Assembly (NCBI RefSeq): GCF_024297145.1
Contig: NZ_JANCTC010000017.1
Coordinates: 32,735-96,734 of the forward strand
From: Mesorhizobium sp. LMG 17147
Lineage (GTDB): Bacteria > Pseudomonadota > Alphaproteobacteria > Rhizobiales > Rhizobiaceae
Reading direction: 5' to 3'
DNA length: 64,000 bases
This document shows positions 15,858 through 25,629 of this stretch, in pieces. Made by a program: the position numbers and the translations under genes. The notes beneath the pieces are model-generated. The model made no database searches, was not told the DNA's origin, and saw only the letters and a list, made by a program, of their open reading frames with translations. Numbering within the stretch: the first letter of the stretch is position 1; every line of letters starts with the position of its first letter.

Positions 15858-17846
15858 ATGGTTGAAACCGGACATTTCGCCCTGGTCCTGGCGTTTGCGC
15901 TGGCCTTGGTGCAGACGGTGGTGCCGGTGTTCGGCGCGCGCACCGGCAACCACAAGATGATGGCCGTCGGCGCACCCGCCGCGCTGACCGGCTTTGCCTT
16001 GACGGCGCTGTCCTTCGTAGCGCTGGCGACCGCCTATGCAGGGTCCGATTTTTCGGTTGAGAGCGTGTGGGAGAACTCGCATTCGCTGCAGCCGCTGATC
16101 TACAAGATCACCGGAACCTGGGGCAATCACGAAGGTTCGATGCTGCTCTGGGTGCTGATCCTGACCTTCTTCGGCGCGCTTGTCGCTGTCTTCGGCGGCA
16201 ATCTTCCGGCGACGCTCCGGGCCAATGTGCTTGCCGTACAGGGAGCGATCGGCGCCACGTTCTTCCTGTTCATCCTGACGACGTCGAACCCGTTCGTCAG
16301 GCTCAATCCGGCGCCCATCGAGGGCCGCGATCTCAACCCGATCCTGCAGGACCTCGGCCTCGCCATCCATCCGCCGCTGCTCTATCTAGGCTATGTCGGT
16401 TTCTCGATCTGCTTTTCCTTCTCGGTCGCTGCCCTCATCGAGGGCCGCATCGACGCTTCGTGGGCGCGGTGGGTAAGGCCGTGGACATTGGTTGCCTGGA
16501 TGTTCCTCACCGGCGGCATCGCCATGGGCTCCTATTGGGCCTATTACGAGCTCGGCTGGGGCGGCTTCTGGTTCTGGGATCCGGTCGAGAACGCATCCTT
16601 CATGCCGTGGCTGGCGGGCACGGCGCTGCTCCATTCGGCGATCGTCATGGAAAAGCGCTCGGCGCTGAAGATCTGGACGCTGCTTCTGGCGATCCTGACC
16701 TTCTCACTGTCGCTGCTCGGCACCTTCCTGGTGCGCTCCGGCGTGCTGACCTCGGTGCACGCATTCGCCACCGATCCGACGCGCGGCGTTTTCATCCTCT
16801 GCATCCTGACGCTGTTCATCGGCGGCTCGCTGGCGCTGTTTGCCTTGCGCGCCTCCCGGCTGACGGCCGGCGGCCTGTTTCACCCGATCTCGCGCGAAGG
16901 CGCGCTGGTCCTGAACAATCTGTTCCTGACCACCGCCACCGCCACCGTGCTGGTCGGCACGCTCTACCCGCTCGTCGTCGAAGCCCTGTCTGCCGACAAG
17001 ATTTCGGTCGGCGCGCCGTTCTTCAACCTGACATTCGGCCCGCTGATGGTGCCGCTCTTGGTCGTCGTGCCGTTCGGGCCGCTGCTCGCCTGGAAGCGCG
17101 GCGACATTTTCGCGATCGCCCAGCGCCTGATGGCGGCTTTCGCCGCGGCGCTGCTCGCCGTACTGGTGACGGCCTTGTTCATCGATGGCGCATCGGTATT
17201 CGCAGCGCTCGGGGTCGGCCTTGCCTTCTGGCTGATCTGCGGCGCGCTCACCGATCTCGCCGTCAAATCCGGCTTCGGCACCGTCGCGCCCGCCACCATG
17301 CTCAGGCGCTTCGCCGGTCTGCCGCGCTCGGTCTTCGGCACAGCGCTTGCGCATCTCGGCCTCGGCCTGACGACGCTCGGCATTGTCGGCACGCTTTGCT
17401 TCGGCACCGAAAAAATCCTGTCGATGCATGCCGGCGAGACCGTCGAACTGTCCGGCCACAAGCTGCGCTTCGAGGGGCTCTACCCGGCCCAGGGGCCTAA
17501 CTACAGTGAGGATCGCGGCCGCTTCGCCCTGCTTGGCGCTGACGGCAGCGTCGCAGGCGAGATCACCTCGGCCAAGCGCTCATATCCGGTGCGCCAGATG
17601 ACCACGACCGAATCCGGCATCAGGACGATCGGCTTCAGCCAGCTCTATCTTTCGCTTGGCGACGAGGGCAGCGATGGCTCGGTGGTCGTTCGTCTGTGGT
17701 GGAAGCCGCTGGTGACGCTGATCTGGGGCGGCGGATTGGTGATGATGGCGGGCGCGGCGATGTCGCTGCTTGACCGCCGCCTGCGCGTCGGCGCACCGGC
17801 GCGCCGCAAGCCTGCAGGCGCCTTGCCATCGGCGAGCCCGCAATGA
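15858..17846 (+). CDS. ccmF: Haem lyase subunit CcmF (CycK)
   Basis: A 662-residue polytopic membrane protein of the cytochrome c haem ligation complex. About 15 hydrophobic segments are visible. The haem-handling tryptophan-rich segment is 'WGGFWFWDPVENASFMPWL' (about residues 229-247), and 'GTWGNHEGSMLLWVL' (about 89-103) is another family signature. A periplasmic domain precedes the last membrane helix. The start at 15858 has no strong ribosome site. Its stop overlaps the ccmH start by 4 bases. Confidence 0.95.
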   Translation: MVETGHFALVLAFALALVQTVVPVFGARTGNHKMMAVGAPAALTGFALTALSFVALATAYAGSDFSVESVWENSHSLQPLIYKITGTWGNHEGSMLLWVLILTFFGALVAVFGGNLPATLRANVLAVQGAIGATFFLFILTTSNPFVRLNPAPIEGRDLNPILQDLGLAIHPPLLYLGYVGFSICFSFSVAALIEGRIDASWARWVRPWTLVAWMFLTGGIAMGSYWAYYELGWGGFWFWDPVENASFMPWLAGTALLHSAIVMEKRSALKIWTLLLAILTFSLSLLGTFLVRSGVLTSVHAFATDPTRGVFILCILTLFIGGSLALFALRASRLTAGGLFHPISREGALVLNNLFLTTATATVLVGTLYPLVVEALSADKISVGAPFFNLTFGPLMVPLLVVVPFGPLLAWKRGDIFAIAQRLMAAFAAALLAVLVTALFIDGASVFAALGVGLAFWLICGALTDLAVKSGFGTVAPATMLRRFAGLPRSVFGTALAHLGLGLTTLGIVGTLCFGTEKILSMHAGETVELSGHKLRFEGLYPAQGPNYSEDRGRFALLGADGSVAGEITSAKRSYPVRQMTTTESGIRTIGFSQLYLSLGDEGSDGSVVVRLWWKPLVTLIWGGGLVMMAGAAMSLLDRRLRVGAPARRKPAGALPSASPQ

Positions 17847-18307
17847 GAAGGAGCACGCTGGCCTCGCTGGTCCTGCTGCTGGCGCTGTTGTTCGCCGGCG
17901 CCGCGCAGGCGGTCAAGCCCGACGAGGTGCTCGCCGACCCGGCACTCGAGGCGAGGGCGCGCGCTTTGTCGGAAGGCCTGCGCTGCATGGTCTGCCAGAA
18001 CCAGTCGATCGACGAGTCCGATGCCGATCTTGCCCGTGACCTGCGCATCCTTGTGCGCCAGCGTCTGGTCGCCGGCGATACCGATCAGCAGGTGATGGAC
18101 TATGTCGTTTCGCGCTACGGCGAGTTCGTGCTGCTGAAGCCACGCTTCAATCTGCGCAATGTCTTGCTCTGGGGGACGCCAGTTCTTCTGCTGCTCGTTG
18201 GCGGGACGTGCATCCTGCTGGCCGCCCGCTCGCGCCGCTCGACGGCGACCAGTGCCCTGACCGCGGACGAGCAGGCGGCGTTGGACGCGATACTCCGCCG
18301 CGATTGA
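17843..18307 (+). CDS. ccmH: Cytochrome c maturation thiol-disulfide protein CcmH (CycL)
   Basis: A 154-residue protein with a signal peptide ('LASLVLLLALLFAGAAQA'), the redox motif Cys48-Met-Val-Cys51 in 'LRCMVCQNQSI', and a C-terminal membrane anchor ('LLWGTPVLLLLVGGTCILLA'). It reduces the haem-binding cysteines of apocytochrome c. This is the short rhizobial form without a fused CcmI part. The ATG overlaps the ccmF stop (ATGA). Confidence 0.95.
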   Translation: MRRSTLASLVLLLALLFAGAAQAVKPDEVLADPALEARARALSEGLRCMVCQNQSIDESDADLARDLRILVRQRLVAGDTDQQVMDYVVSRYGEFVLLKPRFNLRNVLLWGTPVLLLLVGGTCILLAARSRRSTATSALTADEQAALDAILRRD

Positions 18308-18423
18308 TCGATACATTACGAAAGTTTCATGTACCGGAAATGGCGCCGTAATGTGCGGCTCTCTATTTCCTTTGTCGAGGATGCCAAGCAAGGGGCGTCC
18401 CTTGAAAAGAGGATACGAGAACC

Positions 18424-19968
18424 ATGAATGTTGCCCCCAATTCATCTCTTCGAACTCGCAAACGCCTACTGGCCGCAGCCGCATCCCTGGCCATTGCCGG
18501 CGCGATCGGCTTCGGCGCCGTTGCCACCGGGACAGCCCCGGTGCTGGCCGACGCCGTGCGTGTCGAGGCACCGCAGGTCCCAAGCTTCGCCGATGTGGTC
18601 GAGCGCGTTTCGCCGGCGGTTGTCAGCGTGCGCGTCAAGGCCAAGATCCAGCCGACGGCCGATGACGGTTCCGACCAGATGGACGACGAGGACGGCTTAG
18701 GCAATCTTCCCGATAACCCGCAGCTGCGGCGTTTCTTCCGCGAATTCCGCGGCTTTGGCGACCAAGGCCCGAACGGAATGCGTCGTTTTGGACATCGTGA
18801 CCGCAACAACGACCAGCCGCGGCCGGTGGCGCAAGGGTCGGGTTTCTTCATCTCCGATGACGGCTATCTCGTCACCAACAACCATGTCGTCGAGGAGGGC
18901 ACCGCCTTCACTGTGGTGACCAATGACGGCAAGGAACTCGACGCCAAGCTGATCGGCACCGATCCGCGCACCGATCTTGCCGTGCTCAAGGTCGATGACG
19001 GCAACAGGTTCACCTATGTAGACTTCGCCGATGATTCCAAGGTTCGCGTCGGCGACTGGGTGGTGGCTGTCGGCAATCCGTTCGGCCTCGGCGGCACGGT
19101 TACCGCAGGCATCGTTTCGGCCCGCGGCCGCGATATCGGCGCCGGTCCATATGACGACTTCATCCAGATCGACGCCTCGGTGAACCGCGGCAATTCGGGT
19201 GGCCCGACCTTCAACCTCAACGGCCAAGTTGTCGGCATCAACACCGCGATCTTCTCGCCGTCGGGCGGCAGCGTCGGCATTGCCTTCGACATTCCCGCTT
19301 CGACCGCCAAGCAGGTCGTGCAGGACCTGATGAGGAACGGTACCGTCCAGCGCGGCTGGCTCGGCGTCGAAATCCAGCCGGTCACACCTGAAATCGCCGA
19401 GTCGCTTGGCCTTGGGTCCGGCAAGGGCGCGCTCGTTGCCAGCGCGCAGGACAACGGTCCCGGGAAGAAGGCCGGCATCACCGCCGGTGACGTGATCACC
19501 CAGGTGGACGGCAAGGACGTTGCTTCGCCGAAGGAACTCGCCCGCCTGATTGGCGCTTACCCGCCCGGCAAATCGGTCGATGTCACGGTGTGGCGCAACG
19601 GCAAGAGCGAGGCGGTCAAGGTCGACCTTGGCAAGCTGCCGTCGAGCGACAAGCAGGCCTCGGCCGACCAGCAGCCTGCTCCGGCACCGAAGACCGACAC
19701 GCTCGCCGATCTCGGCCTGACCGTTACCAAGTCCGAAAATGGGAAGGGACTTGTGGTGACCGACGTCGATCCCGACAGCGATGCCGCCGATCGCGGCATC
19801 CAGCCCGGCGACGTCATCACCTCCGTCAATTCGACGGAAGTGAGCAGCACCGCCGATGTCGACAAGGCGATGGCCGACGCGGTGAAGTCCGGCCGCAAGG
19901 CGGTGTTGATGCAGATCACCCGCGACGACAGCAACCGCTTCGTCGCACTGCCTGTCGCCAAGGGCTGA
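18424..19968 (+). CDS. degP: Periplasmic serine endoprotease DegP/HtrA family
   Basis: A 514-residue Do-type protease and chaperone of the periplasm. A signal peptide covers about residues 1-43. The trypsin-like domain has His154 ('TNNHVVEEG'), Asp184 ('DPRTDLAVL') and Ser258 ('NRGNSGGP'). Two PDZ domains follow (about 300-395 and 420-505), each with a GDVIT carboxylate-binding loop. It follows ccmH by 117 bases, the arrangement I recall for degP1 of S. meliloti. The ATG is preceded by AAGAGGATACGAGA. Confidence 0.95.
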   Translation: MNVAPNSSLRTRKRLLAAAASLAIAGAIGFGAVATGTAPVLADAVRVEAPQVPSFADVVERVSPAVVSVRVKAKIQPTADDGSDQMDDEDGLGNLPDNPQLRRFFREFRGFGDQGPNGMRRFGHRDRNNDQPRPVAQGSGFFISDDGYLVTNNHVVEEGTAFTVVTNDGKELDAKLIGTDPRTDLAVLKVDDGNRFTYVDFADDSKVRVGDWVVAVGNPFGLGGTVTAGIVSARGRDIGAGPYDDFIQIDASVNRGNSGGPTFNLNGQVVGINTAIFSPSGGSVGIAFDIPASTAKQVVQDLMRNGTVQRGWLGVEIQPVTPEIAESLGLGSGKGALVASAQDNGPGKKAGITAGDVITQVDGKDVASPKELARLIGAYPPGKSVDVTVWRNGKSEAVKVDLGKLPSSDKQASADQQPAPAPKTDTLADLGLTVTKSENGKGLVVTDVDPDSDAADRGIQPGDVITSVNSTEVSSTADVDKAMADAVKSGRKAVLMQITRDDSNRFVALPVAKG

Positions 19969-19970
19969 GC

Positions 19971-20071
19971 GCATGACCCCGAACACGTATTCCGTTTTCG
20001 GAAAGGCTCATGCGCCGATTCAAGGTGCTAGAGCGTCCTTTGCGCGTCCAAGAGAACGCGCGGCGCTCTAG
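19971..20071. repeat. Double-hairpin interspersed repeat, copy A
   Basis: The first hairpin has GCATGA...TCATGC arms enclosing CCCCGAA and TTCGG. The second has CTAGAGCG (20028-20035) and CGCTCTAG (20064-20071) with GCGCGT/ACGCGC inside. The link GATTCAAGGTGCTAGAGCG is shared with copies at 51319, 25509 and 8401. It begins right after the degP stop. Confidence 0.65.
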
Positions 20072-20367
20072 TGGTCGACTTTTCCGGTGCGGCGGTTTTC
20101 AACACCCCCGAGCCGCCGCACGGGAAAGCACGGGGCCTGAATACGTTAGTCAGTCATCGTGTTCCGCCCCAGCGGCAGCGGGCTTCCCATCGCCCGCTGC
20201 CGCTCGAACATGTCGCTCAAAGCGTGAAGCGGTTTTAGGCTACGACATGCTAAAACAAAGACTTACCGCGTATCCCTGAATCACTTTGTTCGCGATACGC
20301 CATGGAGAAGGCCACGATGCGTATGCCGGCCACTCAATCTTCCAGTGAAATCGCGTATAACGGTTCT
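20072..20367. other. Intergenic region with two strong hairpins
   Basis: No gene is seen here. GTGCGGCGG (20087-20095) pairs with CCGCCGCAC (20113-20121), extended by flanking TTTCC and GGAAA. AGCGGCAGCGGGC (20171-20183) pairs with GCCCGCTGCCGCT (20192-20204) in a perfect 13-bp stem. Neither is followed by a clear T-run. Both could terminate or insulate degP from the downstream regulator. The promoter of the regulator probably lies in 20210-20340 but is not obvious. Confidence 0.45.
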
Positions 20368-21042
20368 ATGAAGATTCTCGTCATAGAAGACGATCGCGAG
20401 GCAGCCGACTACCTGCAGAAGGCGTTCGCCGAGGCCGGCCATACCGCCCATGTCGCCGGCGACGGCGAAACCGGCTTCGCGCTCGCTGATTCCGGCGACT
20501 ATGACGTCATGGTCGTTGACCGCATGATGCCGCGCCGCGACGGCCTGTCCGTCATTGCCGGGCTCAGGTCCAGAGGCAACACGACGCCCGTGCTCATCCT
20601 GTCGGCGCTCGGCGAAGTCGACGACCGGGTCACCGGTCTGCGCGCCGGTGGCGACGACTATCTGACCAAACCCTACGCCTTTTCCGAACTGCTCGCCCGC
20701 GTGGAGGTGCTGAACCGCCGCGCCAGCGCCAGGGAAGCCGAAACCGTCTACCGGGTCGGTGATCTCGAACTCGACCGGCTGTCGCATTCGGTGCGCCGCG
20801 CCGGGCGCGAGATAACGCTGCAGCCGCGCGAGTTCCGCCTGCTCGAATATCTGATGCGCCATGCCGGCCAGGTGGTGACGCGCACCATGCTGCTCGAGAA
20901 CGTCTGGGACTACCATTTCGATCCGCAGACCAACGTCATCGACGTTCATATCTCGCGGCTGCGGGGCAAGATCGAGAAGGGCTTCGACAAGCCGATCCTG
21001 CACACGGTTCGCGGCGCCGGCTACATGCTGAAAAGCGGCTAG
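20368..21042 (+). CDS. OmpR-family response regulator
   Basis: A 224-residue two-component regulator. The receiver domain has 'VIEDD', phospho-acceptor Asp51 ('MVVDRMMPRRDGL') and 'DDYLTKPYAF'. The winged-helix output domain (about 125-222) ends 'ILHTVRGAGYMLKSG'. The ATG at 20368 is taken because it starts the receiver directly; the frame extends back to 20302 without family similarity. It is 6 bases from its kinase and this pair leads into glnE, as I recall in S. meliloti. The target genes are unknown. Confidence 0.88.
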   Translation: MKILVIEDDREAADYLQKAFAEAGHTAHVAGDGETGFALADSGDYDVMVVDRMMPRRDGLSVIAGLRSRGNTTPVLILSALGEVDDRVTGLRAGGDDYLTKPYAFSELLARVEVLNRRASAREAETVYRVGDLELDRLSHSVRRAGREITLQPREFRLLEYLMRHAGQVVTRTMLLENVWDYHFDPQTNVIDVHISRLRGKIEKGFDKPILHTVRGAGYMLKSG

Positions 21043-21048
21043 AACCCC

Positions 21049-22518
21049 ATGGCTCTTTCCGTGCCGGCCATCATGAAGACGACGGCAGCGCGGCTTTCGG
21101 CGCTTTATCTTCTGCTTTTTGCGCTGTGTGCGGTGTTGCTGGTCTTGTACATGACCTCGCTCTCGGTGCGCATGCTGACCGCCCAGACGCAGGAGACGAT
21201 CAACGACGAGGTGCTCGGCCTTGCCCGCGCCTATCAGCGCGGCGGCCTGCCGCTGCTGGTCCGCGTCGTCGAGCAGCGCTCCCGCCAGCCCGGCGCCAAT
21301 CTCTATCTGATCGCCGATGCCAACGGCCAGATCCTGACCGGCAACGTGCAGAGCCTGGAGCCGGGCGTGATCGAGGCCGAGGGCTGGACCACCGAACCGT
21401 TCTCCTACCGCCGCTTCGGTGAGGGCGAGCTCGAGCGGCAGCGCAACCCGGTCTCCGACCCGAACGAGCCCGCCCAGAGCGAAGTCCAGACCGAAGGCGA
21501 GAAAGGCCACAACGCCGTTGCCCTGGTGCTGCGCCTGCCCAACCAGATGATCATGCTGGTCGGCCGCGACCTCGGCGAGCCGGAGCGCTTCCGCGCCGTC
21601 ATTCGCCGCGCCTTGATGCTGGCGCTCGGCATGATGGGCGTCGGCGGGCTGCTGATCTGGTTCTTCGTCGGGCGCGCGGCGCTGAAGCGCATCGACAGCG
21701 TGTCGGAGGCGAGCCGCCGCATCATGGGCGGCGATCTTTCCGGCCGGCTGCCGGTCACCGGCGCCGGTGACGAGTTCGACCGGCTGTCGGAAAACCTCAA
21801 TTCCATGCTGGCCCGGATCGCCACGCTGAACGAGGGCCTGAAGCAGGTCTCCGACAACATCGCCCACGACCTGAAGACGCCGCTGACCAGGCTGCGCAAT
21901 CGCGCCGAGGCGACGCTTTCCGGCAAGCACAACACCAGTGACTACCGGCAGGCGCTGGAAGGAACGATCGCCGAATCCGATCAGCTGATAAAGACCTTCA
22001 ACGCTATCCTGATGATTTCGCGGCTGGAGGCAGGCTATTCCTCGGAAAGCACAACCAGGGTCGATCTGGCAGCTGCCGTGCACGACGTCGTCGAACTCTA
22101 CGAGCCGGTAGCGGAGGAGGCGGGCGTGACGCTCGAAACTTCGGTGCAAGGTTCTTTCGTCGTCGACGGCAATCGCGAGCTGATCGGCCAGGCGTTGTCC
22201 AACATCGTCGACAACGCGATCAAATATTCGACCGACTCGACTTCCAGGCCTACGGTTCGCGTGACGCTGGAGCGTGTCGGTAGCGAGATCAGGCTCGCCG
22301 TCTCCGACAACGGCCAAGGCATTCCCGACGATGTCGACCGCGCCAGGGTGACCGAGCGTTTCGTGCGGTTGGAAAAGAGCCGCTCGCAGCCGGGTTCCGG
22401 CCTTGGCTTGAGTCTCGCCAAGGCGATCATGACATTCCACAATGGACGGCTTGAGCTTCTGCCCGGCAATCCCGGATTGTCGGTCGTCATGAGTTTTCCC
22501 GGGCGGGAGGATCGCTGA
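21049..22518 (+). CDS. Sensor histidine kinase
   Basis: Up to 489 residues. Two membrane helices (about residues 19-38 and 186-207) flank a periplasmic sensor. HAMP follows (about 208-260), then the dimerisation helix with His273 in 'DNIAHDLKTPLTRL' and the ATPase domain with 'NIVDNAIKYS', 'DNGQGIP' and 'GSGLGLSLAKAI'. A start at Met9 (21073) is possible. Its TGA shares one base with the glnE ATG, so glnE translation is coupled to it. The signal sensed is unknown. Confidence 0.9.
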   Translation: MALSVPAIMKTTAARLSALYLLLFALCAVLLVLYMTSLSVRMLTAQTQETINDEVLGLARAYQRGGLPLLVRVVEQRSRQPGANLYLIADANGQILTGNVQSLEPGVIEAEGWTTEPFSYRRFGEGELERQRNPVSDPNEPAQSEVQTEGEKGHNAVALVLRLPNQMIMLVGRDLGEPERFRAVIRRALMLALGMMGVGGLLIWFFVGRAALKRIDSVSEASRRIMGGDLSGRLPVTGAGDEFDRLSENLNSMLARIATLNEGLKQVSDNIAHDLKTPLTRLRNRAEATLSGKHNTSDYRQALEGTIAESDQLIKTFNAILMISRLEAGYSSESTTRVDLAAAVHDVVELYEPVAEEAGVTLETSVQGSFVVDGNRELIGQALSNIVDNAIKYSTDSTSRPTVRVTLERVGSEIRLAVSDNGQGIPDDVDRARVTERFVRLEKSRSQPGSGLGLSLAKAIMTFHNGRLELLPGNPGLSVVMSFPGREDR

Positions 22519-25484
22519 TGGTTGCGAGGATGGCAGTGCGACGCCTGGAGACGGACTGGCTGTTGAAGCCGGCGGTAGAGCTCGTTCCGCTGGATGCAAG
22601 CCGCGCCAGGCAGGAACTGTCGGAGATCGCCGACGCCGCGCGGCAAAAGGAACTGCCGCGACTGGCGAAATTTCTCGCCGGCAAGGGGCTCGTCCAGGAT
22701 TTCCTCGCCGCCGTGTTCGACCTGTCGCCGTTCCTGCGCGATACCGCGCGCCGCCGGCCGCGGATACTCGATGCGCTTTTCGACGGGAGGGTCGAGGCGC
22801 GGCTGTCATCGATCGGCGCCGCGATCGACAAGGCAGCACGCGCAGAGGCCGTCTCCGAAACCAGCCTGATGATGGAGCTGCGCCAATGCAAGGCGGAGGC
22901 GCATTTTCTGATCGCCTTGGCCGATCTGGCCGGCGAGGCCGAGACCTCGTTGACAGTGCGGCGACTGAGCGACCTTGCCGATGCCTGCACGCGTGCGGCC
23001 GTCGATTTCCTGCTCCGCGACGCGCATGAGCAGGGCAAGCTCCGATTGCCGGATGCCAAAAATCCGGCGCGACGCTCGGGCTGGATTCTGCTCGGCATGG
23101 GCAAGCTCGGCGCGCATGAGCTGAACTTCTCCTCCGACATCGACCTCGTCGCCTTCTTCGACCCCGATGCGCCTGCCGTCGTCGATCCGCTCGATGCCAC
23201 AGAGCTGTTTTCGCGCCTGACCCGCCGGCTGGTCCGTATCCTCCAGGACCGCACCGAGCATGGTTACGTCTTCCGCACCGATCTCAGGCTTCGTCCCGAC
23301 CCCGGCTCGACGCCGCTGGCGATCCCGGTCGAGGCGGCGCTGCGCTACTATGAGGCGCGCGGCCAGAACTGGGAGCGCGCCGCCATGATCAAGGCTCGCC
23401 CGGTGGCCGGCGATGTTGCCGCCGGCGCCGCATTCCTGAAGGAACTGCAGCCCTATATCTGGCGCAAATACATGGACTATGCGGCGATTGCCGACGTCCA
23501 TTCGATCAAGCGCCAGATCCACGCCCACAAGGGCTATGGCGAGGTCGCGGTCAAAGGCCACAACGTCAAGCTTGGCCGCGGCGGCATCCGCGAGATCGAG
23601 TTCTTCGTCCAGACCCAGCAGCTTATCGCCGGCGGCCGCTTTCCCGAACTGCGCGGCCGCGAGACCGTGCCGATGCTCGGCGAACTCGCCGCGCGCGGCT
23701 GGATCACCGCCGACGCGCGCGATGCACTCACCAGGCAATACTGGTTCCTGCGCCGCGTCGAACATGCCATCCAGATGGTTGCCGACCAGCAGACGCATAT
23801 CCTGCCGGAGGACGAAGAGGGGCTGGAACGCGTCGCCCGCATGCTGGGCTTTGCCGATGCGGCAGGCTTTGCCGAAACGTTCCGCGCGGCGCTGCATCAA
23901 ATCGAGCGCCACTATGCAGCGCTGTTCGAGACCGCGCCGGAGCTTTCGGCCGGCATCGGCAATCTGGTCTTTACCGGCGACGTCGACGATCCCGATACCT
24001 TGCAGACCCTGCGGCGGCTCGGCTTCCAGCGGCCGAGCGACATCTGCCGGGTTATCCGCGGCTGGCACTTCGGCCGCTACCGCGTCACCCGGTCGGCGGA
24101 GGCGCGCGAGCGGCTGACCGAACTGACGCCGGCGCTGCTGCAAGCCTTCGGCCAGACGCGGCGGGCGGACGAGGCGGTGATCCGCTTCGACGAATTCCTT
24201 GCCGGCCTGCCTGCCGGCATCCAGCTGTTTTCGCTGCTGCAGTCGAATCCGGCGTTGCTGAAGCTGATGGCGACGATCATGGGCGCAGCACCGCGGTTGG
24301 CCGCCATCATCACGCGCCGGCCGCATGTCTTCGATGGCCTGCTCGATCCGGCGCTGCTGAGCGAACTGCCCAACCGCGCCTATCTGTCGGCGCGCCTTGC
24401 CGCCTTCCTCGAAGGCGACAGGGCTTACGAGGACGTGCTCGACCGGCTCCGCATCTTTGCTTCGGAGCAAAAATTCCTGATCGGCGTCAGGCTGCTTGCA
24501 GGGTCGATCGATCCGCCGCGCGCCGGCCGCGCTTTTTCCGATCTCGCCGACCTGACCATCGAGGCGGCGTTGCAGGCGGTGACAGCGGAATTCGCGTTGC
24601 GTCATGGCTATGTTGCCGGCGGCAGGGTCGCACTGCTCGGCATGGGCAAGCTCGGCAGCCGCGAACTGACGGCGGGTTCCGACGTCGACCTCATCCTGCT
24701 CTACGATCACGACGCCGATGCCGAGGAGTCCGACGGCGACAAGCCGCTTGCCCCGTCGCATTACTACAGCCGGCTGACGCAGCGGCTGATCGCCGCCGTT
24801 TCCGCGCCGACCGCCGAGGGCGTGCTCTACGAGCTCGACCTTCGCCTGCGACCGTCCGGCAACAAGGGGCCGGTGGCCACGCACGTCGATGCCTTCAAGA
24901 AGTACCAGCGCCAGGACGCCTGGACGTGGGAGCATATGGCGCTGGCGCGGGCCCGCACGATCGGTGGCGATGCCGAGCTCTGCCGCGAGGTTGAGGAGGA
25001 AGTTGCCGCAGTGCTCGCTCTGCCGCGCGATCCAGCCAAGGTGATGGCCGAGGCATCCGAGATGCGCGCCATGGTCGACAAGGAGAAGCCGCCGCGCGAT
25101 CCCTGGGACATCAAGCTGACCCCGGGCGGCCTCATAGATCTCGAATTCATTGCCCAGGTTGCGCTGATCACGGGAAAGATCGAAGCCGGCCGCAGGGCCA
25201 CCGGCACGGCTGAGGTCCTGTCGCGCCTGGCGCCGGATTTCGCCAGCGCCCAGGTCAGGCAGGAACTGGTGGATGCCTATTCGCTCTATCTGGCGCTGAC
25301 TCAGATGATACGGCTTTGCCTCACCGGCGCGTTCGAACGCGACGACGTTCCACCAGGGCTTTCCGATCTGCTTCTTGCGGTCACCGACCTGCCTGATTTC
25401 GGTGTGCTTGAAGGGCATCTCAAGGAGACGTCGCAGAAGGTCAGAAAGGATTTCGACCTTCTGGTTCGTGCGAAACAACCGTGA
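22518..25484 (+). CDS. glnE: Bifunctional glutamine synthetase adenylyltransferase/deadenylase
   Basis: A 988-residue enzyme that attaches AMP to, or removes it from, glutamine synthetase in response to PII state and glutamine. Two nucleotidyltransferase domains are visible. The N-terminal one (deadenylase) has 'GMGKLGAHELNFSSDIDL' at about 193-210. The C-terminal one (adenylylase) has 'GMGKLGSRELTAGSDVDL' at about 708-725. Both keep the DxD metal ligands. Each is followed by a GlnD-type helical domain. The start overlaps the upstream kinase stop by one base. Overlap with the kinase suggests shared transcription, an unusual link of a two-component system to nitrogen control. Confidence 0.96.
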   Translation: MVARMAVRRLETDWLLKPAVELVPLDASRARQELSEIADAARQKELPRLAKFLAGKGLVQDFLAAVFDLSPFLRDTARRRPRILDALFDGRVEARLSSIGAAIDKAARAEAVSETSLMMELRQCKAEAHFLIALADLAGEAETSLTVRRLSDLADACTRAAVDFLLRDAHEQGKLRLPDAKNPARRSGWILLGMGKLGAHELNFSSDIDLVAFFDPDAPAVVDPLDATELFSRLTRRLVRILQDRTEHGYVFRTDLRLRPDPGSTPLAIPVEAALRYYEARGQNWERAAMIKARPVAGDVAAGAAFLKELQPYIWRKYMDYAAIADVHSIKRQIHAHKGYGEVAVKGHNVKLGRGGIREIEFFVQTQQLIAGGRFPELRGRETVPMLGELAARGWITADARDALTRQYWFLRRVEHAIQMVADQQTHILPEDEEGLERVARMLGFADAAGFAETFRAALHQIERHYAALFETAPELSAGIGNLVFTGDVDDPDTLQTLRRLGFQRPSDICRVIRGWHFGRYRVTRSAEARERLTELTPALLQAFGQTRRADEAVIRFDEFLAGLPAGIQLFSLLQSNPALLKLMATIMGAAPRLAAIITRRPHVFDGLLDPALLSELPNRAYLSARLAAFLEGDRAYEDVLDRLRIFASEQKFLIGVRLLAGSIDPPRAGRAFSDLADLTIEAALQAVTAEFALRHGYVAGGRVALLGMGKLGSRELTAGSDVDLILLYDHDADAEESDGDKPLAPSHYYSRLTQRLIAAVSAPTAEGVLYELDLRLRPSGNKGPVATHVDAFKKYQRQDAWTWEHMALARARTIGGDAELCREVEEEVAAVLALPRDPAKVMAEASEMRAMVDKEKPPRDPWDIKLTPGGLIDLEFIAQVALITGKIEAGRRATGTAEVLSRLAPDFASAQVRQELVDAYSLYLALTQMIRLCLTGAFERDDVPPGLSDLLLAVTDLPDFGVLEGHLKETSQKVRKDFDLLVRAKQP

Positions 25485-25508
25485 CGGCAACCAGCCGTAC
25501 GGGCGAGA

Positions 25509-25597
25509 GCATCGGACCCGAAATTGCGACCTTTTTTTGGGAGGTTCCGATGTTTAATCAAAGAGATAGAGCGGGGGATGAAGGTCCGCCGCTCTAG
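25509..25597. repeat. Double-hairpin interspersed repeat, copy D
   Basis: The first hairpin has GCATCGGA (25509-25516) and TCCGATG (25546-25552). The second has TAGAGCGG (25567-25574) and CCGCTCTA (25589-25596). They are joined by AATCAAAGAGATAGAGCG. The architecture matches copies A and B. A T7 run inside the first hairpin could help terminate glnE transcription. Confidence 0.55.
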
Positions 25598-25629
25598 CAT
25601 CGGGGGTGACGATGCAACAGGAGAAGACC

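Noticed and set aside
22806..25490. Very long open frames antisense to glnE, and similar antisense frames opposite PBP1a, the carboxylase subunits and pepN
   Set aside because: GC-rich codon use leaves the opposite strand open by chance; the sense genes have complete catalytic motifs and the antisense translations have none.
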